DNA of 64,000 bases, taken from contig CATQIJ010000013.1 in assembly GCA_958296345.1 (NCBI GenBank), positions 434,001 through 498,000 on the forward strand. Reading direction: 5' to 3'. A model generated the notes under the pieces. That model saw only the letters and a list, made by a program, of their open reading frames with translations, ran no database searches and was not told where the DNA came from. Numbering within the stretch: the stretch's first letter is position 1; the number at the start of each line of letters is the position of its first letter. This document shows positions 47,745-58,775 of the stretch, one piece after another. A program made the translations under genes and the position numbers. The DNA comes from an uncultured Rhizobiaceae bacterium (GTDB taxonomy: Bacteria; Pseudomonadota; Alphaproteobacteria; Rhizobiales; Rhizobiaceae).

Positions 47745-50700
47745 ACATTCCTCAATCTACGCTTGAACAACAATATGCATCTTCTAATCCTGAAAACTCC
47801 GCATGGGTATCTGCAAATGCGGGCTCTGGTAAGACACACGTTCTGACGCAGCGTGTTATTCGTCTTATGCTGGCAGGCAATGCTCCCGATAAAATTCTAT
47901 GTCTAACATTCACAAAAGCTGCAGCTGCAAACATGAAAAACCGTGTTTTTACTACGCTTGCTGATTGGACAATGATGGCGGATGAAAAACTTGATGCGGA
48001 GATTTTAAAGACCTCCAACCAGCCTGCTACGCCAAGTATACGGACAAGGGCAAGACAGTTATTTACCTTAGCGCTTGATACACCGGGTGGGTTGAAAATT
48101 CAGACCATCCACGCTTTTTGTGAATCACTTCTGCATCAATTCCCCTTAGAAGCAAATGTGCCAGGTCACTTTGAAGCCATGCAAGAAATTGAGCAGGCCA
48201 ATATGCTTGCTCAAGCTAGAAAACAAGTTTTAGGTGGAAACTCAAGCGATGCCGCAATGCATTATGCCCAACTTATTCCATATGCTACGGACAGAAAGAT
48301 TGAAGATGGCCTTAATGCAATTATTTCCATGCGGCAGAGTTTTCTTAGTTGGACCAAAGGGGATGTTGAACTTGCCCTTACTCCGTTATACGCGGCACTT
48401 GGTATAGAGCAGGACGATACTGCTGATGATATTCATGAACAAACTGTTTTGAATATTCTTGCGCACTTTAATGATATCGCATCAATTACAGCGCAAGCTG
48501 CAACTAGCGATAAGAAAACTGATCTTGACTTAGCTTCTTCGCTTCAAGTGCTTGTTGAAAATAAGAACCCAGTAGAGACTTTTAAAATCATACGAAAAGC
48601 TTTCCTGACAGCTAAGAATGAACCAAAAAAAACAATTGCTACTAACTTCGTTAAGAATGAGATTCCCACTGCAACTGAAACACTTTTTTCAATCGCCGAA
48701 CTTATAGTACGCGCACTTGAAAAGACTAGTTCGATTGAGCTCCTAAAAAATTCTTATCATCTGTTTAAAATAGGCGAAGCGGTTTTCGATGTTTATGAGA
48801 ACATGAAGCGTCAGCGCGGTGTTATTGATTTTGATGACCAGATTGAAAAATGCGCTAATCTCTTAACGCGTGCAGAAATTAAGGACTGGATACGCTATCG
48901 CCTCGATCGTGGTATTGATCATCTCCTCGTTGATGAAGCGCAAGATACCTCTCCTAAACAATGGGAAATCATCAATGCTGTTACTGAAGATTTTTATTCT
49001 GGTGAAACCGCAACCAATCTAAATCGTACGGTCTTTGTCGTTGGCGATGAAAAACAATCGATCTTCTCTTTTCAAGGCGCTGAACCCACTGAGTTTGATG
49101 CCCAAGAAAGGCGCCTAAGAAAACGCGTTGAGGAGGCTGATAAAGCATTCCATCCTGGGCGCTTAGAACTTTCATTTCGTTCTACTCAAGATGTTTTGCA
49201 CGCGGTTGACGAAGTTTTTTCTCATCCAGAAAACCTTGCAGGATTAACCCAATCTGGCGATCGACCCATCCATGACGCTGTACGAAGTAACCACCCGGGA
49301 GAAGTACAAGTCTGGCCACTATTTGTTCAAGAAAAAATTGAACAAACTGAAAGCTGGCTTGATCCAATTGATAAAAATTCTGCTGATGACCCAGCCGTTC
49401 TATTGGCAAACAAGATTTCTGATTCAATTAAAGATTGGGTTGGCAAAAAACTCCCAGGTATGGAAAAACCTTTAAAGTTTGGTGATATTCTTGTTCTTGT
49501 TCGTAAACGGGATCGTTTTCTCACTGCGTTTACTAGAACCATGAAAGATAAAGGATTAGCAATTGCAGGTGCAGATCGCCTGACTTTAACAGACCATGTT
49601 GCGGTTGAAGACTTACTAGCAATCGGGCGCATTGTGCTTTTACCTGTTGATGATTTGTCTCTTGCTTGTGTCCTTAAAGGTGTATTTTTTAATATTGATG
49701 AAGACACATTGTTTGAGCTTGCCTATGACCGTGGTGAGATCAGTCTTTATGAAAAGATTATCATTACTTCAAACGATAATACTCATCCAAAATCTGAAAT
49801 TGCGGCTCGTATTATCAACCGCCTTGAAATGATATTTGCTGTTGGGCGCTCTCAAAGTGTTTTTGATTTTTACGCTCACCTTTTAGGAAAAATGGAAGGG
49901 CGCAAAAAGATATTAAATCGCCTCGGAATGGAAGCAGAAGATGTCCTTGATTCATTCCTTGATGAAACACTTATATTTACTAATGATAGAAATGGTGGGC
50001 TTGAAACTTTTATCACTGAGCTTACTACAGCTGAGCCTGTCATCAAACGCGAAGTTGAATTAGAACGTGATGAAGTTCGTATTCTCACGGTTCACTCATC
50101 AAAAGGCCTTGAGGCAAAAGTTGTATTTCTAGTAGATCACTGTGGGGCGGCATGGAGCGAAAAACACAGACCAGAGATATTAAAGATCAATAACAGCCCA
50201 TACCAAAACGGATACCTCTGGCTAACAAGTAAAGATAAACATGTAGAAGCTACCAAAGAAAGTACGGCACTTATCAGTGAAGCGGCTGAAGCTGAATATA
50301 GAAGGCTTTTATATGTTGGAATGACTCGCGCAGCTGATCGTCTAATTGTTTGCGGGTTTCGGGGAACGAATGAACCAAAACACAGCTTTTGGCATGGTAT
50401 GGTAGAAACAGCCTTGGCTGATAGCGCAACTGAAATTACAAATGAAGCTGGTGAAGTCACCGCCCTTAGTTGGATTTCAAAATCACAGCCACCAATTGCT
50501 TCAAAAGCTAAGACTGAAGAGGCCTCTTTAAGCTCACAAGAACCAACAATTCCAACATGGTTGTTTAAACCTGCTAAATCAGACCCGCCTCTTCCAAGGC
50601 CGCTTACGCCATCTGGTGCTTATGCATTGATAGACCGCGATAGCCTTTCAAATGACACTTTGAAATTCTCTGCAAAAGCGGGAGATAATAGTGTTGCAAT

Positions 50701-51214
50701 TCAAAAAGGTAATGCGACCCATAAACTATTAGAAGTTCTGCCAGATATTCAGCCTGAAAATCGTTTATCACTTGCGACCGATTACCTTAAGAAAACTTGC
50801 CCTAATTTATCTGATCATCAGCGTTCTGACATAATAAAAAGTATCTTTGGTATTTTTTGCGATGAGCGATTTAAAATTCTTTTTGAAGGCGAGGCTCGTG
50901 CTGAAGTATCTCTTGCAGGCAGATTGGATATAAAATCAGGCAGCATGCTTATTACGGGCCAGATAGACCGCTTAATAGTTTCCAACGATTGCGTCACCAT
51001 ACTGGATTATAAAACAAACCGTTATGTGCCTAAAAATGTTGCTAAGACGCCTGATGAATACATCACACAGCTAGCACTTTATCGTGATTTGGTTGCGCGC
51101 ATTTATAAGAATAAAGAAATTATATCTGCTCTATTATGGACGCAGACGCCAGAATTGATGGTGATATCTAATGAAATTCTGGATAGAGCGCTTGAAGTAA
51201 TAAAGAACCGCTAA
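47741..51214 (+). CDS. addA: Double-strand break repair helicase AddA (alphaproteobacterial type)
   Basis: 1157 residues, UvrD/Rep-type helicase with a C-terminal nuclease. Motifs: Walker A WVSANAGSGKTHVLTQRVI, Ia CLTFTKAAAANMKNRV, II DHLLVDEAQDTSPKQWE, III VFVVGDEKQSIFSFQGAEP, IV RLELSFRST, V ILTVHSSKGLEAKVVFLVD, VI RLLYVGMTRAADRLIVCG. The nuclease end is GQIDRLIVSNDCVTILDYKTNR. It overlaps addB by 4 nt. No internal stop or frameshift is seen in this very long gene. Confidence 0.96.
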   Translation: MNIPQSTLEQQYASSNPENSAWVSANAGSGKTHVLTQRVIRLMLAGNAPDKILCLTFTKAAAANMKNRVFTTLADWTMMADEKLDAEILKTSNQPATPSIRTRARQLFTLALDTPGGLKIQTIHAFCESLLHQFPLEANVPGHFEAMQEIEQANMLAQARKQVLGGNSSDAAMHYAQLIPYATDRKIEDGLNAIISMRQSFLSWTKGDVELALTPLYAALGIEQDDTADDIHEQTVLNILAHFNDIASITAQAATSDKKTDLDLASSLQVLVENKNPVETFKIIRKAFLTAKNEPKKTIATNFVKNEIPTATETLFSIAELIVRALEKTSSIELLKNSYHLFKIGEAVFDVYENMKRQRGVIDFDDQIEKCANLLTRAEIKDWIRYRLDRGIDHLLVDEAQDTSPKQWEIINAVTEDFYSGETATNLNRTVFVVGDEKQSIFSFQGAEPTEFDAQERRLRKRVEEADKAFHPGRLELSFRSTQDVLHAVDEVFSHPENLAGLTQSGDRPIHDAVRSNHPGEVQVWPLFVQEKIEQTESWLDPIDKNSADDPAVLLANKISDSIKDWVGKKLPGMEKPLKFGDILVLVRKRDRFLTAFTRTMKDKGLAIAGADRLTLTDHVAVEDLLAIGRIVLLPVDDLSLACVLKGVFFNIDEDTLFELAYDRGEISLYEKIIITSNDNTHPKSEIAARIINRLEMIFAVGRSQSVFDFYAHLLGKMEGRKKILNRLGMEAEDVLDSFLDETLIFTNDRNGGLETFITELTTAEPVIKREVELERDEVRILTVHSSKGLEAKVVFLVDHCGAAWSEKHRPEILKINNSPYQNGYLWLTSKDKHVEATKESTALISEAAEAEYRRLLYVGMTRAADRLIVCGFRGTNEPKHSFWHGMVETALADSATEITNEAGEVTALSWISKSQPPIASKAKTEEASLSSQEPTIPTWLFKPAKSDPPLPRPLTPSGAYALIDRDSLSNDTLKFSAKAGDNSVAIQKGNATHKLLEVLPDIQPENRLSLATDYLKKTCPNLSDHQRSDIIKSIFGIFCDERFKILFEGEARAEVSLAGRLDIKSGSMLITGQIDRLIVSNDCVTILDYKTNRYVPKNVAKTPDEYITQLALYRDLVARIYKNKEIISALLWTQTPELMVISNEILDRALEVIKNR

Positions 51215-51309
51215 GACACACCTTGACGTTGGCATGTTGCGTTCTTACGTTTAGGACAAGTTGAAATGAGTAGTTGGCTCTACGAACACAAATATTAAGG
51301 ATGCTTATT

Positions 51310-51630
51310 ATGGCTACACAAAAAATCGATGCAGATAATTTCCAATCAGATGTATTGGGTTCAGATATTCCAGTTGTTGTAGATTTCTGGGCAGAATGGT
51401 GTGGCCCGTGCAAAGCGATTGGCCCAAGCCTTGAAGAAATCTCTGACGAGATGGAAGGCAAAGTAAAGATCACTAAAATCAATATTGATGAAAACCCTGA
51501 TCTGGCTGCACAGTATGGCGTACGTTCTATCCCTACACTGCTTATCTTTAAAGATGGCGAACCTGCTGCGATGCAGGTTGGTGGTAAACCAAAAAGCGCT
51601 TTAGTTGATTGGATCAACGGGGCTGCTTAA
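51310..51630 (+). CDS. trxA: Thioredoxin
   Basis: 106 residues from the ATG at 51310, behind AAGGA; an in-frame start 12 codons upstream is not supported. Redox-active site [13 protein letters not shown] with Cys31 and Cys34, cis-proline in [13 protein letters not shown]. It reduces ribonucleotide reductase and other cytosolic disulfides. The addA-trxA-folC neighbourhood is typical of rhizobia. A terminator follows. Confidence 0.97.
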   Translation: MATQKIDADNFQSDVLGSDIPVVVDFWAEWCGPCKAIGPSLEEISDEMEGKVKITKINIDENPDLAAQYGVRSIPTLLIFKDGEPAAMQVGGKPKSALVDWINGAA

Positions 51631-51653
51631 GTAAATATAGATTTTATAAAATC

Positions 51654-51683
51654 AAGCCCGATTGGAAACAACCGGGCTTTTTC
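51654..51683. terminator. Terminator between convergent trxA and folC
   Basis: AAGCCCG (51654-51660) pairs with CGGGCTT (51673-51679), loop of 12 nt, followed by TTTC TTT on the plus strand. It sits 23 nt after trxA and 11 nt before the folC end. On the minus strand the flank is less T-rich, so it chiefly serves trxA. Confidence 0.75.
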
Positions 51684-51694
51684 TTTGGTTGAAT

Positions 51695-52999
51695 TTATTG
51701 TGGCGGTGTTTCGTTTGCACCCAAGACTTCACCCACCATATAAAGCGAACCGCAAAATAGAATGCGCATATCGGGTGTTGATGTAAGGCGCTTACCCGCT
51801 TCAGTGATAGCATCATTTAGCGTTGAGAAACTTGTCGTTTGAAGCCCTGCTTTTTGCGCAACTTCAGCTAAGTTTTCTGGCGGTATTCCTGCTTCACTCA
51901 TTGCAACAGGAACTGTAAAAACGTCTGCATTTAATTTCTCAAATGGCTTAAAATAACCAAACGGCTCTTTGGTATTTATCATTCCGCATATCAGTAGTGT
52001 TTTACGACCACTTCCTGCATTTTGCCTAAGTAATTCCGCCGCAATGGCCACTCCCGCAGATGGATTATGTCCGCCATCAATCCATATATCTGCATCAATA
52101 GAGAGTTGCTCAGTAATCTTGCCTTGGGGCAATTTCTCTAAACGACCCGGCCAAGTGACATTTAACATGCCTTGGGCAAATGCTTCTGGTGAAACTTCAA
52201 TTTTAGCTAATCGAATAGCTGCCATAGCAAGGGCTGCGTTTTCTAATTGATGTTCACCAGCCAATTTTGGCAAGGGTAAATCTAATAACCCATCTTCATC
52301 TTGATAAACAAATCCAGTTGCATCGCGATAAGCATCAAAATCTTGGCCTGCAATCACAATTGAAGAACCATTCTTCCTTGCTACTTCTTCAATCGTATCT
52401 CGTGCATCATCTTGTTGAATGCCAACAGCAACAGGCACACCTCGCTTGATAATGCCAGCTTTTTCAAATGCAATTGCTGAAATCGTATCGCCCAAATAGG
52501 CTTGATGGTCCAATGCTACTGGAGCAATGGCGCAGACTAAAGGTTTGGGAATAACATTGGTCGCATCAAATCTTCCACCAAGACCTACTTCAACTAATGC
52601 AAAATCTGCTTCATGCTCACTGAACAAAACAAACATAACAGCCGACAAAAGCTCAAACACAGTAATGGGTTTGTTGTCATTGGCATCAGCAACTCTTTGA
52701 ATAGCCTCTGCCAACACATCATCAGAAACTAATTTACCAGCCAAACGGTAACGCTCATGCCAGTTCACAAGATGAGGCGATGTGTGGACATGCACTTTAT
52801 AGCCCTGTGCCTCTAAAATTGCGCGGGTAAAGGCAAGTGTTGAGCCTTTGCCATTCGTGCCAGCCACATGAATAACAGGTGGTAGTTTATCTTGTGGTCG
52901 CACAAGCTTTTCTAATAATAAAGAAATACGGTCAAGCGAGAGATCAAATCCTTTTGGGTGGATCTCGGATAGCTTGTTAATGAGCGCGTCAGATTTCAT
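51695..52999 (-). CDS. folC: Bifunctional folylpolyglutamate/dihydrofolate synthase
   Basis: About 434 residues from the ATG at 52999. It adds glutamate to dihydropteroate and folates. Motifs: P-loop HVAGTNGKGSTLAFTRAIL near 44-62, HTSPHLVNWHERYRL, VEVGLGGRFDATNVI, LDHQAYLGDTISAIAFEKAGI, and DGGHNPSAGVAIA. It is 11 nt after accD and the last gene of the minus-strand run trpF-trpB-trpA-accD-folC. This order is conserved in Rhizobiales. Confidence 0.95.
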   Translation of the reverse strand: MKSDALINKLSEIHPKGFDLSLDRISLLLEKLVRPQDKLPPVIHVAGTNGKGSTLAFTRAILEAQGYKVHVHTSPHLVNWHERYRLAGKLVSDDVLAEAIQRVADANDNKPITVFELLSAVMFVLFSEHEADFALVEVGLGGRFDATNVIPKPLVCAIAPVALDHQAYLGDTISAIAFEKAGIIKRGVPVAVGIQQDDARDTIEEVARKNGSSIVIAGQDFDAYRDATGFVYQDEDGLLDLPLPKLAGEHQLENAALAMAAIRLAKIEVSPEAFAQGMLNVTWPGRLEKLPQGKITEQLSIDADIWIDGGHNPSAGVAIAAELLRQNAGSGRKTLLICGMINTKEPFGYFKPFEKLNADVFTVPVAMSEAGIPPENLAEVAQKAGLQTTSFSTLNDAITEAGKRLTSTPDMRILFCGSLYMVGEVLGANETPPQ

Positions 53000-53010
53000 C
53001 AAAGCAAGAT

Positions 53011-53937
53011 TTAAGCTTCAGATTTTTCTTCTGACGGTTCAGAAATTTTCTTTGGAGCCTCAAGTGCAATTGCAGGCGCTTCATAAGCAGGCTTGTTAAG
53101 AAGCAAGCGAATAACGCGTGATAATGTAGACTTCATATCAAGACGACTGACAATCATATCAATCATGCCATGTTCTTGAAGATACTCTGCTGTTTGGAAA
53201 TCATCAGGTAACTTCTCGCGGATAGTTCCTTCAATCACGCGACGCCCTGCAAAGCCGATAACCGCACCAGGTTCTGCAATATGGACATCACCAAGCATTG
53301 CATAAGAAGCTGAAACGCCGCCTGTTGTTGGGTTTGTCAAAACCACAATATAAGGAACACCGGCATCCTTCATACGCTGGACGCCAACAGTTGTGCGCGG
53401 TAATTGCATAAGCGATAAAATACCCTCTTGCATGCGTGCACCGCCCGAAGCTGCAAAAAGAACTAAAGGCGTTTTAGTTTCAGCTGCAATCTCCATTGCT
53501 TTAACAATCATATCACCAGCAGCCATACCAAGAGAACCACCGATGAATTGCATTTCATGAACGACAGCAATCATGTCTAGTTCTTCAACTTTGCCTTTTG
53601 CAGCTATGATTGAATCTTCAAGGCCTGTTTTCTTTCGAGCATCTTTTAACTTGTCTGCATATTTTGATTTATCGCGAAATTTAAGTGGATCTTGTGCCAC
53701 TTTTGGCATTTCGATGGTCTCATACTCAGCCTCATCAAAAAGGAAATTCAAACGCTCTTTTGCCGAGATCCTCATATGATGGCCAGAACTTGGGATAACA
53801 CCCATGTTCGCTTCCAAATCTTTATGGAATACCATCTCCCCTGATTCAGGGCATTTTATCCATAGATTTTCTGGCATATCCTTACGATTAAGAAGATTAC
53901 CAATCTTTGGAGGTACGAGGTTTGTGATCCAGTTCAT
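53011..53937 (-). CDS. accD: Acetyl-CoA carboxylase carboxyltransferase subunit beta
   Basis: 308 residues. Carboxyltransferase beta subunit making malonyl-CoA with AccA. Core motifs: [40 protein letters not shown] (as [15 protein letters not shown]), [18 protein letters not shown] and [18 protein letters not shown]. The N-terminal zinc-ribbon region reads [19 protein letters not shown] and [11 protein letters not shown]: only one of the four cysteines of the E. coli ribbon remains, a variant I know from rhizobial AccD. The C-terminal tail is acidic. AAGGATG is the ribosome site. Confidence 0.96.
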   Translation of the reverse strand: MNWITNLVPPKIGNLLNRKDMPENLWIKCPESGEMVFHKDLEANMGVIPSSGHHMRISAKERLNFLFDEAEYETIEMPKVAQDPLKFRDKSKYADKLKDARKKTGLEDSIIAAKGKVEELDMIAVVHEMQFIGGSLGMAAGDMIVKAMEIAAETKTPLVLFAASGGARMQEGILSLMQLPRTTVGVQRMKDAGVPYIVVLTNPTTGGVSASYAMLGDVHIAEPGAVIGFAGRRVIEGTIREKLPDDFQTAEYLQEHGMIDMIVSRLDMKSTLSRVIRLLLNKPAYEAPAIALEAPKKISEPSEEKSEA

Positions 53938-53995
53938 ATGACCAGCATCCTTAAGTTATTTAGCTCTACATAATATGTAGGTAGATTATGTTTTA

Positions 53996-54823
53996 TCAGT
54001 GTTTAACCGAACGAACGCCAGATGCAAGGTCTTCGACTAATGCGTGCACCGCTCTCGCCGTGCCAGCTTTTGGATTACCATCGCTATCTAGATTATCTAA
54101 TATAACAGAAACCAGCGCTGAGCCAACAACAACGCCATCAGCGCCCTTGCCTAAATCTGCTGCCTGTTCTGCAGTTCTAACACCAAATCCAACAGCTACT
54201 GGAATATCTGTTTTTGCTTTAATTGCTGCAATAGCCTTACCAACTCTATCAGGGTCAGGAGCAGCTGCGCCTGTGATACCCGTGATTGATACGTAGTATA
54301 AAAAGCCTGATGTATTTTCTAAAACTTTTGGTAGGCGCTCTGCATCAGTTGTTGGCGTAGCAAGGCGAATAAAATTAATGTTGTAATCCATTGCTGGAAT
54401 ACAAAGTTCATCATCCGCCTCTGGCGGCAAATCAACAATGATTAAACCATCAACGCCTGCAGCATTTGCATCTTTTAGAAACTTCTCATTTCCATAAATA
54501 TAGATCGGATTGTAATAGCCCATCAAAATGATAGGCGTTTCATTATTCAATTTTCTAAACTCAGCAACCATCGCTAAAGTCTTGGTCAATGTTTGTCCGC
54601 CCTTAAGCGCGCGCTGCCCAGCTAACTGAATAGAAGGGCCATCGGCCATTGGGTCAGAAAACGGCATACCGATTTCAATTAAATCAGCACCAGCAACTGG
54701 AAGACCATTTAAGATCTCTTGACTGACTTCCAAATTAGGATCACCAGCCATAACAAAAGTCACGAGGCCTGGACGGCCTTCAATTTTGAGCTGCTCAAAG
54801 CGTGTATCAATTCTTGTTTTCAT
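53996..54823 (-). CDS. trpA: Tryptophan synthase alpha chain
   Basis: 275 residues. TIM-barrel subunit that cleaves indole-3-glycerol phosphate to indole. Motifs: [35 protein letters not shown] with the catalytic Glu/Asp, [20 protein letters not shown] and the phosphate-binding [11 protein letters not shown]. It lies 22 nt after trpB; indole is channelled between the two. Confidence 0.97.
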   Translation of the reverse strand: MKTRIDTRFEQLKIEGRPGLVTFVMAGDPNLEVSQEILNGLPVAGADLIEIGMPFSDPMADGPSIQLAGQRALKGGQTLTKTLAMVAEFRKLNNETPIILMGYYNPIYIYGNEKFLKDANAAGVDGLIIVDLPPEADDELCIPAMDYNINFIRLATPTTDAERLPKVLENTSGFLYYVSITGITGAAAPDPDRVGKAIAAIKAKTDIPVAVGFGVRTAEQAADLGKGADGVVVGSALVSVILDNLDSDGNPKAGTARAVHALVEDLASGVRSVKH

Positions 54824-54845
54824 TTTAAGTTACTTCTTTGAAAAA

Positions 54846-56075
54846 TTATTCAGTTTCCATTTCAATGCCAAGCGCTTTGCCGACAGTGAATATGTCTTTA
54901 TCACCACGCCCACAAAGGTTCATGACGATGATCTTGTCTTTACCCATTTTAGGCGCGCGCTTCACGACTTCTGCTAATGCATGACTTGGTTCAAGCGCAG
55001 GAATAATACCTTCAGTCTTACAGAGAAGTTGGAATGCCTCCAAAGCTTCTGTATCCATAATCGGAACATATTCAACGCGGCCTGTTTCTTGAAGGTACGA
55101 GTGTTCAGGGCCAATGCCTGGATAATCAAGGCCAGCTGAAATTGAATGACCTTCCAGAATTTGGCCATCATCATCTTGAAGCAAATAGGTACGATTGCCA
55201 TGAAGAACCCCTGGCTTACCTGCAGAAAGTGATGCACAATGCTCATCACCCTCAAGACCAAGGCCGCCTGCTTCTACGCCAACAATTTCAACATCTTTAT
55301 CATCCAAGAACGGATGAAAGAGACCGATTGCGTTTGAGCCACCGCCAACAGAAGCTATTAACATATCTGGCAAGCGCCATTCTGCTTCCATCATTTGTTC
55401 TTTTGTTTCTTTACCAATCACAGACTGAAAATCACGGACTAGCTCAGGATATGGGTGCGGACCTGCTGCTGTGCCAATTAGATAATAGGTATCTTCAACA
55501 TTGGTCACCCAATCACGAAGCGCTTCATTCATCGCATCCTTAAGCGTGCCTGCTCCAGCAGTTACCGGGACAATTTCTGCACCCAGTAATTTCATACGGA
55601 AAACATTTGGACTTTGACGCTCTACATCAGTTTTGCCCATGTAGACGACACAAGGGAAGCCAAACTTTGCTGCCACGGTTGCGGCAGCAACACCATGTTG
55701 ACCCGCGCCAGTTTCAGCAATAATGCGTGTCTTACCCATTTTTTTTGCAAGTAAGATTTGACCCAAGCAGTTATTAATCTTGTGCGAACCGGTGTGATTC
55801 AATTCATCGCGCTTGAAGTAAATCTTTGCACCACCTAAATGCTCTGTCAGGCTTTCTGCAAAATAAAGCGGTGATGGACGACCTGTATAATGCTTATTGA
55901 GGTAAGCAATTTGCGCATGAAAATCAGGATCGTTTTTAGCATCTGTATAATGCTTTTCCAAATCCAGAATAAGTGGCATTAAAGTTTCGGCAACATAGCG
56001 CCCACCAAATATGCCAAAGTGTCCTGCTTCGTCTGGTCCAGTTTTAAATGAATTTGGTTCAATTGGTTTACTCAA
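54846..56075 (-). CDS. trpB: Tryptophan synthase beta chain
   Basis: 409 residues. PLP enzyme joining indole and serine. PLP lysine in [38 protein letters not shown], phosphate loop [12 protein letters not shown], and [10 protein letters not shown] near the end. The start is a TTG at 56075 with AAGGAAA at the right distance. It follows trpF by 11 nt. Serine comes from the serABC genes in the same window. Confidence 0.97.
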   Translation of the reverse strand: MSKPIEPNSFKTGPDEAGHFGIFGGRYVAETLMPLILDLEKHYTDAKNDPDFHAQIAYLNKHYTGRPSPLYFAESLTEHLGGAKIYFKRDELNHTGSHKINNCLGQILLAKKMGKTRIIAETGAGQHGVAAATVAAKFGFPCVVYMGKTDVERQSPNVFRMKLLGAEIVPVTAGAGTLKDAMNEALRDWVTNVEDTYYLIGTAAGPHPYPELVRDFQSVIGKETKEQMMEAEWRLPDMLIASVGGGSNAIGLFHPFLDDKDVEIVGVEAGGLGLEGDEHCASLSAGKPGVLHGNRTYLLQDDDGQILEGHSISAGLDYPGIGPEHSYLQETGRVEYVPIMDTEALEAFQLLCKTEGIIPALEPSHALAEVVKRAPKMGKDKIIVMNLCGRGDKDIFTVGKALGIEMETE

Positions 56076-56086
56076 AACGTGTTTCC

Positions 56087-56752
56087 TTAACGCTCGCTTA
56101 CAACATCACAACCGTGACATGTTGCCAAAAACTTCTCAATTAATTTTATGTCTTTTACGCCTGCAGAGCTTTCCACCCCTGATGAAATATCAACTGCACT
56201 TGCCCCTGACTGCTTAACCGCTTCGCATATGTTTGAAGCATCTAAACCGCCAGACAACATATATGACACATCTTTAGGCAATACGTCCATGATTTCCCAG
56301 TCAAATGCGACACCATTACCACCGGGCAGGTTAGAACCCTTGGGTGGTTTAGCATCAAATAAAAGCTTATCGGCAACACCAATATATGGCTTCACTTTTT
56401 CAAAATCAGAAATCTCACTGATTGCAAAAGCTTTCATTGCTGGCAGGCAATAGCGAGCCTTTAATTCTTCAACACGCGAAACTGTTTCATTCCCATGAAG
56501 CTGCAACATGTCTGGTTTCATCGCTTCAACAATTTGCTCAAGATATATATCATCCGCATTGACGTTGACCGCAACTTTCATAATACGGTTGCCTGCATAA
56601 TTTGATAAATTTTGCGCTTGATCCACGCTTACATGACGTGGACTTTTTTCAAAGAAAATCAGACCCATATGCGTAGCACCACCCTCAATGACAGCATCAA
56701 TGCTTTCATTGGTAGATAGACCGCAAATCTTGATTTCCAGCTTCTGTTTCAT
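56087..56752 (-). CDS. trpF: Phosphoribosylanthranilate isomerase
   Basis: 221 residues, TIM-barrel. Starts [19 protein letters not shown] with the catalytic Cys in IKICGL; then [23 protein letters not shown] and the C-terminal [14 protein letters not shown] and [14 protein letters not shown]. As in other Alphaproteobacteria, trpF stands ahead of trpB-trpA, and trpC/D/E lie elsewhere. Only 33 nt separate it from the SDR gene upstream, so it may be read from further up. Confidence 0.95.
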   Translation of the reverse strand: MKQKLEIKICGLSTNESIDAVIEGGATHMGLIFFEKSPRHVSVDQAQNLSNYAGNRIMKVAVNVNADDIYLEQIVEAMKPDMLQLHGNETVSRVEELKARYCLPAMKAFAISEISDFEKVKPYIGVADKLLFDAKPPKGSNLPGGNGVAFDWEIMDVLPKDVSYMLSGGLDASNICEAVKQSGASAVDISSGVESSAGVKDIKLIEKFLATCHGCDVVSER

Positions 56753-56785
56753 AATGGATGAATTCGCATGAAAAACGCTTAGAGT

Positions 56786-57655
56786 CTAGCGTTTCCAGCT
56801 ACCCTCATCCCATAACCGCTTTAGCGATAAGCGATAGTTTGGCCATTGATATTCAAGGCCTAGTATTTCCTTGGATTTTTTATTGCTAACCCGCTTGTTC
56901 TCCCCATAAAAACTACGAGCCATTGGAGAAATTTCTGCTGTTTCAAAATCAATCTCTGGCGGCGGAGTTTTACCCATTAATTCATGCGCGTAAATTACAA
57001 CATCTTGCGGGGGTGCAGGATCATCATCGGTGATGTTAAAAACCTCGCCAATGTTTTTTCGCATCGCTAATGCAACTGCCTGACCTATATCTTCACAGTG
57101 AATACGGTTAAAAACTTGCCCCGGCTTTACCATCCGGCGCGATGTGCCTTTTTCGATATTAATAAACCAATTTCGATCAGGGCCATATATGCCTGCAAGC
57201 CTAAATATACTTAGCGGAATATCATTTTTATCAGCTAGCTTAGTCCATGCTTCTTCTGCGCTTACCCTTTGAATTGAACGTTTTGAAACAGGGCGTAACT
57301 CACTCGCCTCATCTACCCATGCACCATCATGATGACCATAAACCCCGACGGTTGAAAGATAGCCCACCCATTCCAGCTTTGTCGCTAATTCCATCAAGTT
57401 TGGAAAGGTCGTCAATACTGGGTCTTCTTCTCCCGGTGAAATCGACACTACAATGTGCGTTGTATTAATAAGTTGAGCTTTTAATTCTGGCGTTGCCTTG
57501 CCATCAAAAATTTCTGCCTCAAAATCTTTAGCTCGTAAATTATCTATTTTTTCTTGAGAACGTGATGTCCCGCAAATAGCGTCAAAATCATCTTTTGCTT
57601 TTTCTGCAATTGAAGTTGAAGAAAAACCAAATCCAAAGATAAAAAGCTTACGCAT
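56786..57655 (-). CDS. SDR-family NAD(P)-dependent epimerase/dehydratase-like protein (YeeZ-type)
   Basis: About 289 residues from the ATG at 57655 (MRKLFIFGFGFSS), which overlaps the queG end by 8 nt; the frame is open seven codons further. Rossmann motif LFIFGFGFSSTSIAEKA (a G-x-G-x-x variant), YLSTVGVYGHHDGAWVDE with the serine/tyrosine pair of extended SDRs, FRLAGIYGPDRN and FNITDDDPAPPQDVV. These YeeZ-like proteins have no firm function. The gene is in a tight cluster gst-queG-SDR. Confidence 0.85.
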   Translation of the reverse strand: MRKLFIFGFGFSSTSIAEKAKDDFDAICGTSRSQEKIDNLRAKDFEAEIFDGKATPELKAQLINTTHIVVSISPGEEDPVLTTFPNLMELATKLEWVGYLSTVGVYGHHDGAWVDEASELRPVSKRSIQRVSAEEAWTKLADKNDIPLSIFRLAGIYGPDRNWFINIEKGTSRRMVKPGQVFNRIHCEDIGQAVALAMRKNIGEVFNITDDDPAPPQDVVIYAHELMGKTPPPEIDFETAEISPMARSFYGENKRVSNKKSKEILGLEYQWPNYRLSLKRLWDEGSWKR

Positions 57656-58772
57656 GTCTATTCCATTCTTCGACAACCGTTTCGTCTGTCTCGCTTGCTA
57701 ATTCTTTCGCTCGAATATCGGCAAATGCACTCTCACCTTCAAGTTTTGATAGCGCCCAAATACTTGCACCTCGCACGATTGGGCTTTGATCTTTACTATT
57801 GTGTAGGGCAAATGCTTTTAAAGATTGGTCTTGTGAATTACCTATCGCAATCATGACATTTCTTAAAAATTTGTTTCGACCAATCCGCTTAATTGGTGAC
57901 CCTGGGAATTTAGTACGAAAGCTTGCATCATCCAATTGAGCTAATTCTTTTAAATCAGGTGCCAATAAATCCTCCCGAGCCTTAAGTTTTATCTCAGATG
58001 TTTCTTGAGCATATTTGTTCCATGGGCAAACCGCCAAACAATCGTCACAGCCATAAATTCGGTTGCCCATTGGTTCACGAAATTCTAAGGGAATTGCGCC
58101 ATCATGTTCTATTGTTAGATAAGAAATGCAGCGCCCTGCATCCAGTTGATAAGGTGCAGGAAAAGCATTCGTCGGGCAAATATCCAGGCAAGACTGACAA
58201 GAACCGCAGTGATCTGTTTCTGCTTCATCGGCAGGTAATTCTGCTTTTGTTAAAATCGATCCTAAAAATAGCCAAGAGCCAAACTCACGGGAAACTAAAT
58301 TAGTATGCTTTCCTTGCCAACCAAGACCTGCTTGCTTTGCTAATGGCTTTTCCATCAAGGGTGCGGTATCAACAAAAACTTTTACATCTTCATTAGTTTT
58401 TGAGGCCAGCCAACCTGCTAGAGTTTTGAGCTTGCCTTTTATGATGTCATGATAATCGCGATTACGCGCGTAGACTGAAACCGTTGCTTTTGATTTCTGC
58501 TCGAGTGTTTGAAGTGGGTTACTATCAGGTCCATAATTCATACCCAGCATGATTGCTGTACATGCTTCATCCCACATGGCGGTTGGAGACTTACGGCGCT
58601 CAAGTGTTGTTTCCATCCACTCCATTGTCGCGTGTCGTTTAAGTTCAACGCTTTGCTCGAGTTTCTCACCAATTTCTAAAGGTAATTTTGCAGGCGTGAT
58701 TTGGCAGATATCAAACCCAAGTGATTTAGCCCGAGTGATTAAATCTTGCTTGAGTTTTATCGTTGATGCCAA
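57648..58772 (-). CDS. queG: Epoxyqueuosine reductase
   Basis: 374 residues. Cobalamin- and Fe-S-dependent enzyme for the last step of queuosine synthesis in tRNA. Two 4Fe-4S clusters are bound by CGSCQSCLDICPTNAFP and CDDCLAVCPWN plus outlying cysteines; GLGWQGKHTNLVSREFGSW lies before them. A C-terminal HEAT-like helical segment (KFLRNVMIAIGNS) fits the family. The start is a TTG at 58772, four bases after the gst stop. The gst-queG-SDR order is typical of rhizobia. Confidence 0.95.
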   Translation of the reverse strand: MASTIKLKQDLITRAKSLGFDICQITPAKLPLEIGEKLEQSVELKRHATMEWMETTLERRKSPTAMWDEACTAIMLGMNYGPDSNPLQTLEQKSKATVSVYARNRDYHDIIKGKLKTLAGWLASKTNEDVKVFVDTAPLMEKPLAKQAGLGWQGKHTNLVSREFGSWLFLGSILTKAELPADEAETDHCGSCQSCLDICPTNAFPAPYQLDAGRCISYLTIEHDGAIPLEFREPMGNRIYGCDDCLAVCPWNKYAQETSEIKLKAREDLLAPDLKELAQLDDASFRTKFPGSPIKRIGRNKFLRNVMIAIGNSQDQSLKAFALHNSKDQSPIVRGASIWALSKLEGESAFADIRAKELASETDETVVEEWNRHA

Positions 58773-58775
58773 GGA

